Assembly (NCBI GenBank): GCA_963643205.1
Contig: CAVIJJ010000006.1
Span: 1 to 61,966, forward strand
Reading direction: 5' to 3'
DNA from: Phil1 sp963643205
Lineage (GTDB): Bacteria > Bacillota > Clostridia > Christensenellales > CAG-138
Length of the DNA stretch: 61,966 nucleotides
This document shows, piece after piece, positions 1 to 10,272 of the stretch. A program made the position numbers and the translations under genes. Within the stretch, counting starts at the first letter, position 1. Each line of letters opens with the position of its first letter. The notes beneath the pieces were generated by a model. That model searched no databases. It saw only the letters and a program-made list of their open reading frames with translations, and was not told the DNA's origin.

Positions 1-14
1 ATAACACTAAATAT

Positions 15-1547
15 TTATTCCCACTCCACTGTTCCCGGGGGCTTGGAGGTTATGTCGTAGACTACGCGGTTTACGTGGGGGACCTCGTTAATAATTCGGT
101 TGGAAACGCGACCGAGAATTTCGTATGGAATGTGGGCCCAATCCGCCGTCATAAAGTCGGCGGTTGTGACGGCGCGGATGGCTATAAGCTCATCGTATGT
201 ACGACCGTCGCCCATAACACCAACGGTTTTTACGCCGGGCAGCACGGCAAAGAACTGGCTCATGTTGGGAGCGTAGCCGCATTTGTCCATTTCGTCACGA
301 AGAACGGCATCCGCATCCTGCAGAATCTGCACCTTTTCGGGTGTTACTTCGCCGATAATTCGAACGCCGAGGCCGGGGCCGGGGAAGGGCTGGCGCCAAA
401 CAAGCTCATGCGGAATGCCGAGCATTTCACCAACGCGCCTTACTTCGTCCTTGAAAAGATCCTTAAGCGGCTCGATCGTGCCAAGGAACTTTATGTCGTC
501 AGGCTGCTTTACCTGGTTGTGATGCGTTTTTATAACGGCAGCGTCGCCTTTGCCGCTCTCTATCCTGTCCGGATAAATGGTGCCCTGCGCGAAGAAACCG
601 TCCCCGTAGCTTTCGCGAATCTTGTCCCAGAATACGCGGTAGAACTCGGTTCCGATTATTCTGCGCTTCTGCTCCGGATCGGTTACGCCCTTAAGGCAGT
701 CGTAAAAGTGCTGCTGGCAGTTTATGCGAACAAAGTTCATGTCAAAGAGCTTGGTGAACGTCTGCTCAACCATGTCGCCCTCGTTTTTGCGCATAAGTCC
801 CTGATCAACAAATACGCATGTGAGCTGCTTGCCAACGGCTTTTGAAAGCAGAGCCGCCGCAACGGAGGAATCAACGCCGCCGCTCAGACCAAGCACAACG
901 CCCTTGTCGCCTATGGTACGCTTAAGCTCCGCAACGGTGGTGTCTATAAAGCTGTCCATCTTCCATTCGCCTTTGCAGCCGCAAATGTCGAACACGAAGC
1001 GCCTGAGCATATCAATGCCGCCTACGGTATGATTTACTTCCGGATGATACTGCACGCCGTAAAGCCGCTTTTCATCGCATTCCATTGCCGCTACAGGGCA
1101 AACGGGAGTCTTGGCGGTTACCTTGAATCCGGCGGGTACCTTTGAAATGTAGTCCCCATGGCTCATCCAGGTTATGCCGTGACCTGCGCAGAAAAGCTTT
1201 GCGCCGCTCAGATATTCGGTTTCGGTTTTGCCGTACTCGCGCGCGGCGGCAGTCTCCGCGGGGGAAACCGTTCCGCCAAGCATATAGGTGAGCAGCTGGC
1301 AGCCGTAGCATATGCCGAGAATGGGCACATTAAGGCCAAATATATCGTTTGATATGTGAGGCGATGTTTCTTCATACACGCTGTTCGGACCGCCGGTGAA
1401 TATAAGCCCGGAGGGCTGCATTGCGGCGATATTCGCAACAGGTGTCGTATACGGGACTATTTCGCAGTATACGCCAAGATCGCGCACACGGCGGGCAATC
1501 AGCTGATTATACTGACCGCCAAAGTCCACAACGATTATTTTCTCCAT
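15..1547 (-). CDS. guaA: GMP synthase (glutamine-hydrolysing)
   Basis: Converts XMP to GMP using glutamine and ATP, the last step of guanine nucleotide synthesis, in the cytosol. The 510-residue protein has the usual order: an N-terminal class I glutamine amidotransferase domain with nucleophile Cys80 in GICYGCQ and the YHPEV His-Glu pair, then the ATP pyrophosphatase P-loop LSGGVDSS near residue 219, then the GMP synthase dimerisation domain ending in KPPGTVEWE. I chose the ATG at 1547 because AGGAG lies 8 bases upstream; an in-frame ATG 15 bases earlier would bury that site. It starts 4 bases after the xpt stop, so the two genes form a purine salvage operon. Confidence 0.97.
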   Translation of the reverse strand: MEKIIVVDFGGQYNQLIARRVRDLGVYCEIVPYTTPVANIAAMQPSGLIFTGGPNSVYEETSPHISNDIFGLNVPILGICYGCQLLTYMLGGTVSPAETAAAREYGKTETEYLSGAKLFCAGHGITWMSHGDYISKVPAGFKVTAKTPVCPVAAMECDEKRLYGVQYHPEVNHTVGGIDMLRRFVFDICGCKGEWKMDSFIDTTVAELKRTIGDKGVVLGLSGGVDSSVAAALLSKAVGKQLTCVFVDQGLMRKNEGDMVEQTFTKLFDMNFVRINCQQHFYDCLKGVTDPEQKRRIIGTEFYRVFWDKIRESYGDGFFAQGTIYPDRIESGKGDAAVIKTHHNQVKQPDDIKFLGTIEPLKDLFKDEVRRVGEMLGIPHELVWRQPFPGPGLGVRIIGEVTPEKVQILQDADAVLRDEMDKCGYAPNMSQFFAVLPGVKTVGVMGDGRTYDELIAIRAVTTADFMTADWAHIPYEILGRVSNRIINEVPHVNRVVYDITSKPPGTVEWE

Positions 1548-1551
1548 TAAG

Positions 1552-2130
1552 TCACTCCTCATTGCGGAATATAATTCCGTTTTCGTCTGCTTTTTCTATT
1601 ATTGCGAGCGAATGCAGGTTTACGCCTTCGGACCTGAGCCTTGCTCCGCCGGGCTGGAAGCCCTTTTCAACCGCAACACCCATGCCTATAAGCTGTGCGC
1701 CGGCCTGTTCGACTATGTCCACAAGGCCGTGCAGAGCCTCGCCGTTTGCAAGGAAGTCGTCTATTACAAGAACCTTGTCTTCCGGCCCGAGCCACTGCTT
1801 ACTTATCAGCAATGTTACCTTCTTTTTATAGGTATAGGAGAATATTTCGCTCTTGTACAGGCCGCCTTCAATATTGTCGCTCTTGGCCTTTTTGGCAAAA
1901 ATCATGGGTACGCCGAATTCCTCGGCGCAAATCGTTGCAAGGGCGATGCCGCTTGCCTCAACCGTAAGTACGGCGGTGATGCCGGTCAAATCAAAAAGCC
2001 GACCAAATTCCTTTGCCATGGCACGCATAAGTTTAACATCTACGCGGTGGTTCAAAAATCCGTCGACCTTAATAATATTGCCGGGCAGGACTTTGCCCTC
2101 CTTGACAATGCGCTCCTGAAGTACATTCAT
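1552..2130 (-). CDS. xpt: Xanthine phosphoribosyltransferase
   Basis: Salvages xanthine to XMP with PRPP, feeding the downstream guaA product. The 192-residue length fits Bacillus Xpt (about 194). The PRPP-binding loop VLVIDDFLANGEA lies near residues 120-132. The ATG at 2130 is preceded by AGGAGAG; an in-frame TTG upstream has no such signal. First gene of the xpt-guaA operon. Its leader is only about 40 nt by the promoter I assign, too short for the purine riboswitch that controls xpt in Bacillus, so regulation must differ here. Confidence 0.95.
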   Translation of the reverse strand: MNVLQERIVKEGKVLPGNIIKVDGFLNHRVDVKLMRAMAKEFGRLFDLTGITAVLTVEASGIALATICAEEFGVPMIFAKKAKSDNIEGGLYKSEIFSYTYKKKVTLLISKQWLGPEDKVLVIDDFLANGEALHGLVDIVEQAGAQLIGMGVAVEKGFQPGGARLRSEGVNLHSLAIIEKADENGIIFRNEE

Positions 2131-2177
2131 AATGCGGTATATCTCTCCTATCAAATGTAATCAAAATAATTACTACC

Positions 2178-2206
2178 ATTATCACCCAAACTTATAATTA
2201 ATTCAA
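2178..2206 (-). promoter_or_regulatory. Promoter of xpt-guaA
   Basis: On the minus strand, TTGAAT, 17 bases, GATAAT. It lies 48 bases upstream of the xpt start codon. No purine riboswitch core is visible in the leader. Confidence 0.55.
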
Positions 2207-2296
2207 TAGGTAAAACAGCTAAATGTTTTTTTGACAATCTGTTCCGTTTTTAGCCCGCTTTCACAATTATTTCAAATTACCATAACATTGGCTCCG

Positions 2297-2324
2297 TTGC
2301 CTTTTTTTATGGGCGGGGTATAAT
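2297..2324 (+). promoter_or_regulatory. Promoter of clpB
   Basis: TTGCCT, 16 bases, TATAAT. No CIRCE (HrcA) or CtsR operator is visible around it, unlike many Firmicute clpB or clp promoters. Confidence 0.65.
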
Positions 2325-2337
2325 AATATCGTAATCG

Positions 2338-2357
2338 ATGGGAACAAAGGTTCCCAT
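2338..2357 (+). promoter_or_regulatory. Perfect inverted repeat in clpB leader
   Basis: ATGGGAAC, AAAG, GTTCCCAT: eight perfect base pairs around a 4-base loop, starting about 7 bases after the expected transcription start and ending 4 bases before the AGGAGG ribosome binding site. It could be an operator or a 5' RNA stem-loop controlling stability or translation. Confidence 0.55.
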
Positions 2358-2375
2358 AGACAGGAGGTAAATCCT

Positions 2376-4967
<2,592 letters not shown>

Positions 4968-4980
4968 TCGCATTACAGCA

Positions 4981-5007
4981 AAAGGCCGCAGCAATTGCGG
5001 CCTTTTT
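4981..5007 (+). terminator. Terminator of clpB
   Basis: GGCCGC, 7-base loop, GCGGCC followed by five T, 14 bases after the clpB stop. Confidence 0.9.
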
Positions 5008-5020
5008 ACGTTGCTTAAAA

Positions 5021-5056
5021 GCAAAAGAAAAGCGCGACACCCAAAGGATGCCGCGC
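5021..5056 (-). terminator. Terminator of rpmB
   Basis: On the minus strand a 10-bp stem with two G-U pairs (GCGCGGCATC against GGTGTCGCGC), loop CTTTG, then TTTTCTTTT. Confidence 0.8.
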
Positions 5057-5078
5057 ATATGCACAGAATTCGCTTTTA

Positions 5079-5270
5079 TCAGAAGCTGCGCTCAACCTTG
5101 CCGGAACGAAGGCAGCGAGTGCAAACATTCACCTTGCGCACAGTGCCGTTAACCACCGCGTGAACGGTCTGAATGTTAGGAGCCCAAGTGGTCCTGGTCT
5201 TTCTGTTGGAATGGCTTACCAGATTACCGCTCATAACGCCCTTCTTGCATATTTCGCAGTACTTACCCAT
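5079..5270 (-). CDS. rpmB: 50S ribosomal protein L28
   Basis: Structural protein of the large ribosomal subunit. The 63-residue product has the L28 pattern (SNRKTRTTWAPNIQ, then VNVCTRCLRSG) and keeps both cysteine pairs, C5/C8 and C50/C53. It is therefore the zinc-binding form; a zinc-independent paralogue, if present, lies outside this window. AAGGAGGTG precedes the ATG. It stands alone between its own promoter and terminator, convergent with clpB. Confidence 0.97.
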   Translation of the reverse strand: MGKYCEICKKGVMSGNLVSHSNRKTRTTWAPNIQTVHAVVNGTVRKVNVCTRCLRSGKVERSF

Positions 5271-5322
5271 GCATTACACCTCCTTACGACGGTAGCGTGC
5301 GTTTTTTACTCAAACAGTATGT

Positions 5323-5351
5323 ATTTTAGCACGGTATCAAAGCTTTTGCAA
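5323..5351 (-). promoter_or_regulatory. Promoter of rpmB
   Basis: Minus-strand TTGCAA, 17 bases, TAAAAT, about 50 bases upstream of the start codon. Confidence 0.6.
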
Positions 5352-5445
5352 GTGCAAATTATTTTATTTTCGCCTTTTGATGGTGCCGAAGCGCCTGCAC
5401 TGCCGTATCATTATAATACTGTTCGCGTTTTCAGGCAATCTTAAA

Positions 5446-5474
5446 TTGACATTGAAAAAAGCTTTTTATATAAT
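5446..5474 (+). promoter_or_regulatory. Promoter of azlCD
   Basis: Perfect consensus TTGACA, 17 bases, TATAAT. The spacer contains AAAAAAGCTTTTT, a self-complementary stretch that could bend or bind a regulator. Confidence 0.85.
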
Positions 5475-5511
5475 TAGCGCGTTTGTGGTATTTATACAGG
5501 AGGTTGCTGCT

Positions 5512-6204
5512 ATGGAAGGCAAACAATGCCCGGCTCTTCGTGCCGTACGAACGGCTTTTCCTTATACAATTCCCGTGCTTACGGGATATCTAATACTTGG
5601 CATGGCATACGGCATACTTATGCAAACAAGCGGCTACGGCGTGCTTTGGACGCTGCTTATTTCCGCTACGGCGTTTTGCGGCAGCATGCAGTTTGTGGCG
5701 GTTACGCTGCTCACAAGCGCGTTCAACCCCATTCAGGCCTTTATTATGAGCATTATGGTAAACGCCAGGCATCTTTTTTACGGGGTATCCATGCTTAAAA
5801 AATATCGCGGCACGGGCGCGTTCAAACCCGTGCTCATTTACGCGCTTACGGATGAAACGTTCTCCATTGTATCCTCCGTTGAGCCGCCTAAAGATATGCC
5901 GAGCCGCGATTTTTATTTGGCCGTATCCATACTTGATTATATTTATTGGGTAACCGGCTCCGTACTCGGTGCCGTGGCGGGGCAGTTTATAACATTTAAT
6001 ACAACAGGGCTTGATTTTGTGCTTACGGCGCTGTTTGTCGTGCTATTCATAGAGCAGGTGAAAAATCCTCTTAACCGCATAAGCGGCATAATAGGCATTG
6101 TTTGCACGGTGGCGGCCTTATTTATATTCGGCGCGGATAATCTTGTTATTCCGGCAATGGCACTCATACTCGCAGTATTGCTTATAGGGAGGAAAAAGAT
6201 ATGA
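5512..6204 (+). CDS. azlC: AzlC-family branched-chain amino acid exporter, large subunit
   Basis: Large subunit of an AzlCD-type inner-membrane exporter for branched-chain amino acids or analogues. 230 residues with several hydrophobic segments; the AzlC signature region with GYLILGMAYGIL near the N-terminus and GSMQFVAVTLL is present. I start at ATG 5512, preceded by AGGAGG; an upstream in-frame ATG would put 45 unrelated residues in front and overlap the promoter. The stop overlaps the azlD start (ATGA), so the two are translationally coupled. Substrate is inferred from the family. Confidence 0.88.
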   Translation: MEGKQCPALRAVRTAFPYTIPVLTGYLILGMAYGILMQTSGYGVLWTLLISATAFCGSMQFVAVTLLTSAFNPIQAFIMSIMVNARHLFYGVSMLKKYRGTGAFKPVLIYALTDETFSIVSSVEPPKDMPSRDFYLAVSILDYIYWVTGSVLGAVAGQFITFNTTGLDFVLTALFVVLFIEQVKNPLNRISGIIGIVCTVAALFIFGADNLVIPAMALILAVLLIGRKKI

Positions 6205-6536
6205 CGCTCTCAACCCCTCAGGCTTTGGCTATTGTAGCCGCCGTGGTTTTGGGTACCGCGGTTACCCGATTCCTTCCGTTTTTGCTCTTTCCGGATAATA
6301 GGCCCGTACCCAAGGTAATAGAGTACCTTGGCCGCACTTTGCCCGCGGCAATGATGGGCCTGCTTGTGGTATACTGCCTGCGCAATGTAAGCATAGTCAC
6401 CGCGCCGCACGGACTGCCGGAGCTTATAGCGCTCTTGGTTGTGGCAGGGCTTCATATTTGGAAACGCAACGTGCTGCTCTCAATCGGTGTAGGTACGGTT
6501 TTATATATGGTGCTTGTTCAAATGGTATTCGTTTAA
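6201..6536 (+). CDS. azlD: AzlD-family branched-chain amino acid exporter, small subunit
   Basis: Small membrane partner of AzlC. 111 residues, four predicted hydrophobic stretches, with the family motif TRFLPFLLF near residues 22-30 and EYLGRTLPAAMMGLLVVYCL in the middle. Overlaps azlC by four bases, with GGGAGG upstream inside azlC. No regulator is encoded beside the pair. Confidence 0.88.
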   Translation: MTLSTPQALAIVAAVVLGTAVTRFLPFLLFPDNRPVPKVIEYLGRTLPAAMMGLLVVYCLRNVSIVTAPHGLPELIALLVVAGLHIWKRNVLLSIGVGTVLYMVLVQMVFV

Positions 6537-6566
6537 TTGATTAGCCGGCATTGCCCGAATGAAAAC

Positions 6567-6595
6567 TTGAAAATTCACCCGAATCATGATATAAT
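6567..6595 (+). promoter_or_regulatory. Promoter of the first MATE gene
   Basis: TTGAAA, 17 bases, TATAAT with an extended -10 (TGA before TATAAT). Transcription should begin near 6602, leaving a 180-nt leader. Confidence 0.7.
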
Positions 6596-6604
6596 AAACA
6601 AGTA

Positions 6605-6776
6605 GCGCGTAGCATTTCTGCGTAAATCCGGTTGCAGAAGGCCGCGCTTATTTTTTGCAAAGGGCAGATAAAGATTGTCCGGCCAAAAAACAAAATATGC
6701 AAATCGTGCAGCAGCAATGCGTAAGTCCGGATTTGACGGGCCTGCGCATTTTCTTTATCGTCCAAAGAAAGGACGA
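6605..6776 (+). promoter_or_regulatory. Structured leader, candidate riboswitch or attenuator
   Basis: Two similar elements 99 bases apart share TGCGTAA-R-TCCGG (6619-6631 and 6718-6730) followed by GGCC-GCGC and a T-rich tail. The first is a stem TTCTGC/GCAGAA with a 12-base loop, enclosed by GCGCG/CGCGC and followed by TTATTTTTT, which is terminator-like. The second is closed by AATGCG/CGCATT. Then come two mutually exclusive hairpins around the ribosome binding site: TTTCTTT/AAAGAAA (6750-6770) and TCGTCC/GGACGA (6758-6776). Leaders of Clostridial MATE genes include the guanidine-IV (mepA) riboswitch; I cannot confirm a match by eye. Confidence 0.5.
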
Positions 6777-6782
6777 CATCTA

Positions 6783-8192
6783 ATGGAAACATCAAACCGG
6801 TACTTGGGAACGGAATCAATCGCAAAACTTATGCGCAAGTATTCAGTTCCCTGTATCATCTCTCTGCTTGTAGGCGCGCTCTACAATATTGTTGACCAAA
6901 TATTTATCGCGAATGCAACATATCTCGGTTCCTACGGAAACGCGGCTAATACCGTTGTTTTCCCTATGACGGTTGTGGCTCTTGCCATTGCTGTTTTAAT
7001 AGGAGATGGCAGCTGTGCATTTGTCAGCATCGCGCTTGGCAAGGGGGCGAAGGAGGACGCGCATAAATCGGTAGGCAATTCCGTAATCCTGTGCATTCTG
7101 AGCAGCCTTGTTTTAACCGCGGTCTATCTTGTCTTCAGCAAGCCGCTGCTTACCCTGTTCGGCGGCACGGTTAACGCGGAAACATACGGCTTTGCCAAGG
7201 AATATTTCTTTTATATAACGCTTGGCATCCCATTTTATATGTTTGGCCAGGCAATGAACCCCATAATCCGCAGCGACGGCAGCCCGCGGTTTGCCATGGT
7301 GGCAACGGTATCGGGCGCGGTCGCGAATCTGATACTAGACCCGATTTTTATATACGCTTTCCATTGGGGCATGATGGGTGCGGCCGTTGCTACCGTGATA
7401 GGCCAGGTGCTTACCGCCGCTCTTTCCGTGTGGTATCTTTGCCACATGAAGGTAATTCACTTAAAAAAGGACAGCTTTTACCTTAAAGGGAATATTATTC
7501 TTAAAACAGCACAGTTAGGCATAACAAGCTTTCTGGCGCAAGTGTCTTTGGTAATCTCTATGGCCGCCGTGCAGAATATGTGCATGAAATACGGCGCGCT
7601 GGATCCTGTTTTCGGTCAAACGGAGTACGCGCAGATACCTCTTGCGGTACTGGGCATTGTTATGAAGTTCTTCCAAATTGCCATTTCTATTGCCATCGGC
7701 ATGGCGGCGGGCTGTATTCCTATTGCCGGGTATAATATAGGCGCGGGTAAACATGAGCGCGCCAAAGCGCTGTTCTCCCGTTTATTGATAGGTGAGTTTG
7801 CCGTTGGTGCTGTTGCGCTTTTAATAGTGGAAGTGTTTCCGTTGCAAATATCCATGCTGTTTGGTGCCGCAAACGAAAGCGCGTATTATTCGGATTTTAC
7901 GGTTAAGTGCTTCCGCACTTATCTTTGCCTTATGCCCCTTGCCACGCTTAATAAGGGCACGTTTATATATCTGCAGGCTCTCGGCAAGGCGGCGGCATCT
8001 ACCGTTGTATCTATGGCAAGGGAGATTATATTCGGCGTGTTTCTGCCGATTATTCTGCCTGTTTTCTTAGGACTTGACGGCATACTGTGGTCGTTTCCAA
8101 TCGCGGATTTGCTAACGTTTTTTATTGCTTTGTTCTTTATTAGAAAAACGTATAAAGAGCTGTCCGCGGCAAAATCCGATTTAGCGGCCTGA
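6783..8192 (+). CDS. MATE family efflux transporter (MepA-like)
   Basis: Cation-driven multidrug exporter of the inner membrane. 469 residues with about 12 hydrophobic helices; the N-terminus (ESIAKLMRKYSVPCIISLLVGALYN, split here only by position 8-32) and VDQIFIAN are typical of the MepA branch of MATE proteins, and FGQAMNPIIRSDGSPRFAM is the family's helix 4-5 region. The ATG at 6783 follows AAAGGA; an earlier in-frame start would run through the structured leader. It is monocistronic. The leader suggests ligand-controlled expression. Substrate unknown. Confidence 0.88.
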   Translation: METSNRYLGTESIAKLMRKYSVPCIISLLVGALYNIVDQIFIANATYLGSYGNAANTVVFPMTVVALAIAVLIGDGSCAFVSIALGKGAKEDAHKSVGNSVILCILSSLVLTAVYLVFSKPLLTLFGGTVNAETYGFAKEYFFYITLGIPFYMFGQAMNPIIRSDGSPRFAMVATVSGAVANLILDPIFIYAFHWGMMGAAVATVIGQVLTAALSVWYLCHMKVIHLKKDSFYLKGNIILKTAQLGITSFLAQVSLVISMAAVQNMCMKYGALDPVFGQTEYAQIPLAVLGIVMKFFQIAISIAIGMAAGCIPIAGYNIGAGKHERAKALFSRLLIGEFAVGAVALLIVEVFPLQISMLFGAANESAYYSDFTVKCFRTYLCLMPLATLNKGTFIYLQALGKAAASTVVSMAREIIFGVFLPIILPVFLGLDGILWSFPIADLLTFFIALFFIRKTYKELSAAKSDLAA

Positions 8193-8274
8193 ACGTGTCC
8201 CAAATAATACCGGACGTACCCGCTTTGCGGTGAAAACGCTTGCCGCCGTTGAGTATTTGTGCTGAAGTATCTAT

Positions 8275-8352
8275 AGAAGCTGATTTCTTGTTTCCGCCTT
8301 TGAACGGTCTGGGTCTTTGAGCCCCATAGTCGGGAAATCGGCTTCTTTTTTG
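8275..8352 (+). terminator. Long hairpin terminator after MATE gene
   Basis: A 13-bp stem with one G-T pair (AGAAGCTGATTTC against GAAATCGGCTTCT) followed by six T. The loop is unusually long, 46 bases, and holds a smaller GGG/CCC hairpin, so it may be more than a terminator. Confidence 0.65.
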
Positions 8353-8380
8353 TTTCCCAAATTGCGTATCAATCGGCATA

Positions 8381-8409
8381 CTGACAAAATGCGAATATGC
8401 TGATAAAAT
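8381..8409 (+). promoter_or_regulatory. Promoter of acyltransferase-flavodoxin pair
   Basis: CTGACA, 17 bases, TAAAAT with TGA before the -10, 25 bases upstream of the gene. Confidence 0.5.
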
Positions 8410-8433
8410 ATGCGTTGAAGGGAGTGTACGAAT

Positions 8434-8976
8434 ATGGCAGTTAAAATGAAGTTGATTGCCGCCATATCCTTAATCGGAACGGCCGCAATGGCAGTGTGCT
8501 ATAAGCTAACTTCTGTTGAGATTCTGCTTTCGCTTGCCATCACGTTCGGAACAATCGCGTACCATCTTACCATGCGGCTGTTGGTAGGCCTTGTGTTTGA
8601 TATAGTGATGAAAAACAAGGCCGACTGTCAAAAGCGTTGGTACCGCGTAAGCAAGGGCGAAGTAAAGGTATATGAGAAGCTTAAGGTGAAAATGTGGAAG
8701 AACAAATTGCCTACATACGATAAATCTGTTTTTGACCCAAAGCTGCATACCTGGAATGAAATCGCCCAGGCTATGTGCCAGGCAGAACTGGTTCATGAAA
8801 CGATAGCCGTGCTGAGCTTTTTGCCCATATTCGCGGGCGCGTGGTTTGGGGCTTACCCTGTATTTATTATCACGTCGGTTTTATCCGCCGTATTCGACAT
8901 GCTGTTTGTGGTAATGCAAAGGTATAACAGGCAACGCGTTATCAGGCTTATGAAGCGTGAAAACGCGGCTATATAA
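8434..8976 (+). CDS. Small membrane protein resembling CrtO-family acyltransferases
   Basis: 180 residues with two hydrophobic segments near the N-terminus and two near the C-terminus around a polar centre. The centre has KMWKNKLPTYDKSVFD, then CQAELVHETIAVLSFLP and a C-terminal QRYNRQRVIRL, which recalls the glycosyl-diaponeurosporenoate acyltransferase (CrtO) family. In that family the E-x-x-H motif region is conserved, and here AELVHE is present. There are no carotenoid genes nearby, so an acyl transfer role on another lipid or glycolipid is only inferred. Ribosome site GGGAG. Twenty-four bases separate it from the flavodoxin gene, so both probably share a transcript. Confidence 0.5.
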   Translation: MAVKMKLIAAISLIGTAAMAVCYKLTSVEILLSLAITFGTIAYHLTMRLLVGLVFDIVMKNKADCQKRWYRVSKGEVKVYEKLKVKMWKNKLPTYDKSVFDPKLHTWNEIAQAMCQAELVHETIAVLSFLPIFAGAWFGAYPVFIITSVLSAVFDMLFVVMQRYNRQRVIRLMKRENAAI

Positions 8977-9000
8977 AATCAATCTAAGGAGGATATAGTA

Positions 9001-9486
9001 ATGAGTAAAACATTGGTAGCGTATTTTTCCGCGTCCGGCATAACCGAAAAGGTGGCTAAAACGCTTGCGCAGACAATTGGTGCGGATCTGTTTGAAATAG
9101 CGCCGAAGGTTCCGTATACAAAGGCGGATCTTAACTGGAGGGATAAGAATTCCCGCAGCACAATCGAGATGAACGATCCGTCATCCCGCCCCGAGATTGC
9201 CGCAAAATGCGATAACATGAGCGAGTACGACACCGTTTTCGTGGGCTTTCCGATTTGGTGGTATGTTGCGCCGACGATTATCAATACTTTCCTTGAAAGC
9301 TATGACTTGACCGGAAAGACGATTGTCCCGTTCGCCACCTCCGGCGGCAGCGGCATGGGCAAAACCAACGAAAAGCTCGCGCCAAGCTGCAAGGGAGCAA
9401 AGCTGTTAGACGGCAAGAAGTTTGATTCCCGTGTAAGCGGGGAAGAGCTGGCCGAGTGGGCCGGATGCGCAACAAAAATGAAATGA
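9001..9486 (+). CDS. Flavodoxin-like protein
   Basis: Small FMN-binding electron carrier or flavin reductase. 161 residues; starts MSKTLVAYFSASGITEK, where SASGIT is the phosphate-binding loop (usual form T/S-x-T/S-G-x-T), with the FVGFPIWWYVAPTIINTFLE stretch typical of the flavodoxin_4 group and FATSGGSGMGKT later. AAGGAGG precedes the ATG. Probably cotranscribed with the upstream membrane protein. No redox partner is obvious beside it. Confidence 0.85.
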   Translation: MSKTLVAYFSASGITEKVAKTLAQTIGADLFEIAPKVPYTKADLNWRDKNSRSTIEMNDPSSRPEIAAKCDNMSEYDTVFVGFPIWWYVAPTIINTFLESYDLTGKTIVPFATSGGSGMGKTNEKLAPSCKGAKLLDGKKFDSRVSGEELAEWAGCATKMK

Positions 9487-9554
9487 TTACCTGTTGCCCC
9501 GGCGGCACGCGCCCGGCAGTTTTCAAAATTGAGAGAATAGACTACGAATAATAG

Positions 9555-9734
9555 GATTGGGGAATAAATGCGGAATGCCTTGAGGTTACGTTCCAAAATC
9601 ATAGAATCTGTCTAAAGAATGTTGACATCTGCGTAAGTATACCCGGCCAATCGGCTGATATTGAGGCACTGCTCGGATATGACTTCCCGGAAGGGCTTGA
9701 TTGGCGCTTGGACGGGGAATTTCAACTGCTGTAA
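9555..9734 (+). pseudogene. Short open frame without a start, possible gene remnant
   Basis: An open frame of 59 codons runs from just after a TAG to a TAA, with coding-like composition (ends GLDWRLDGEFQLL) but no ATG, GTG or TTG start and no ribosome binding site. It may be the 3' end of a decayed gene. No family recognised. Confidence 0.25.
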
Positions 9735-9776
9735 TGCTTGCCGGCGAATGAGAATACACAAAGAGGTGATACACAA

Positions 9777-10118
9777 ATGATTGAGTCAAAAATTTATATA
9801 GGGCTGAATGATTTAACCACAAATACACAGCTTTTTGAAAACGAAAAATATATCAGGGTACTCCGAAATGTATGCTATTCATACAGAGTGCCTTTCTCAT
9901 TTAATGTGCAAGAGGGAGGATATATTTACGAAAACGGGGAATACGCAAAAGAAACAAGCCTGGTGCTTACGCTTATTGATACCGATAAAGCTGTTGTAAA
10001 CGATATTGCCAAAGACCTTTGCGCGTTCTTTCATCAGGAGTCCGTTCTGATTACCGAAAATCCGATACAGGCATATTTTATCCATGAAACATTGGATGAC
10101 AATCCTGATAAGGAATAA
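9777..10118 (+). CDS. Small protein of unknown function, DUF3574-like
   Basis: 113 residues, acidic, no signal peptide or membrane segment. Pattern: SKIYIGLND at the N-terminus, YENGEYAKETSLVLTLID in the middle, then FFHQESVLI near the C-terminus. An initial beta-strand with YxGL and a late F-x-QESV are seen in DUF3574-type ferredoxin-fold proteins, but the match is by eye only. Start chosen at ATG 9777 after AGAGGTGAT; an earlier in-frame ATG lacks a ribosome site. Followed by its own terminator. Confidence 0.7.
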   Translation: MIESKIYIGLNDLTTNTQLFENEKYIRVLRNVCYSYRVPFSFNVQEGGYIYENGEYAKETSLVLTLIDTDKAVVNDIAKDLCAFFHQESVLITENPIQAYFIHETLDDNPDKE

Positions 10119-10140
10119 TCCGCTTTACGCTGCATTTATG

Positions 10141-10171
10141 CCGCATGGTTTTAAGAACCGTGCGGTTTTTG
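10141..10171 (+). terminator. Terminator of the DUF3574-like gene
   Basis: CCGCATGGTT, loop TTAAG, AACCGTGCGG, then five T; one mismatch-like A-G pair is absent because T pairs with G. Confidence 0.85.
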
Positions 10172-10192
10172 TTTGAAATACGGTTGAAATTG

Positions 10193-10221
10193 TTGGCTTG
10201 ACCATACTTTAATATTATAAT
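10193..10221 (+). promoter_or_regulatory. Promoter of tag-MFS operon
   Basis: TTGGCT, 17 bases, TATAAT. The -35 is weak but the spacing is ideal. Confidence 0.5.
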
Positions 10222-10272
10222 AGTATGCGTGCGCCGTTAAGACGGCGGCGAAAGGCAGGGGAGAGGCAGAAA

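Noticed and set aside
2160..2375. Purine riboswitch upstream of xpt
   Set aside because: None of the conserved purine aptamer loop sequences are present.
6675..6782. In-frame upstream extension of the first MATE gene
   Set aside because: It runs through the structured leader and the ribosome binding site at 6764-6774 supports ATG 6783.
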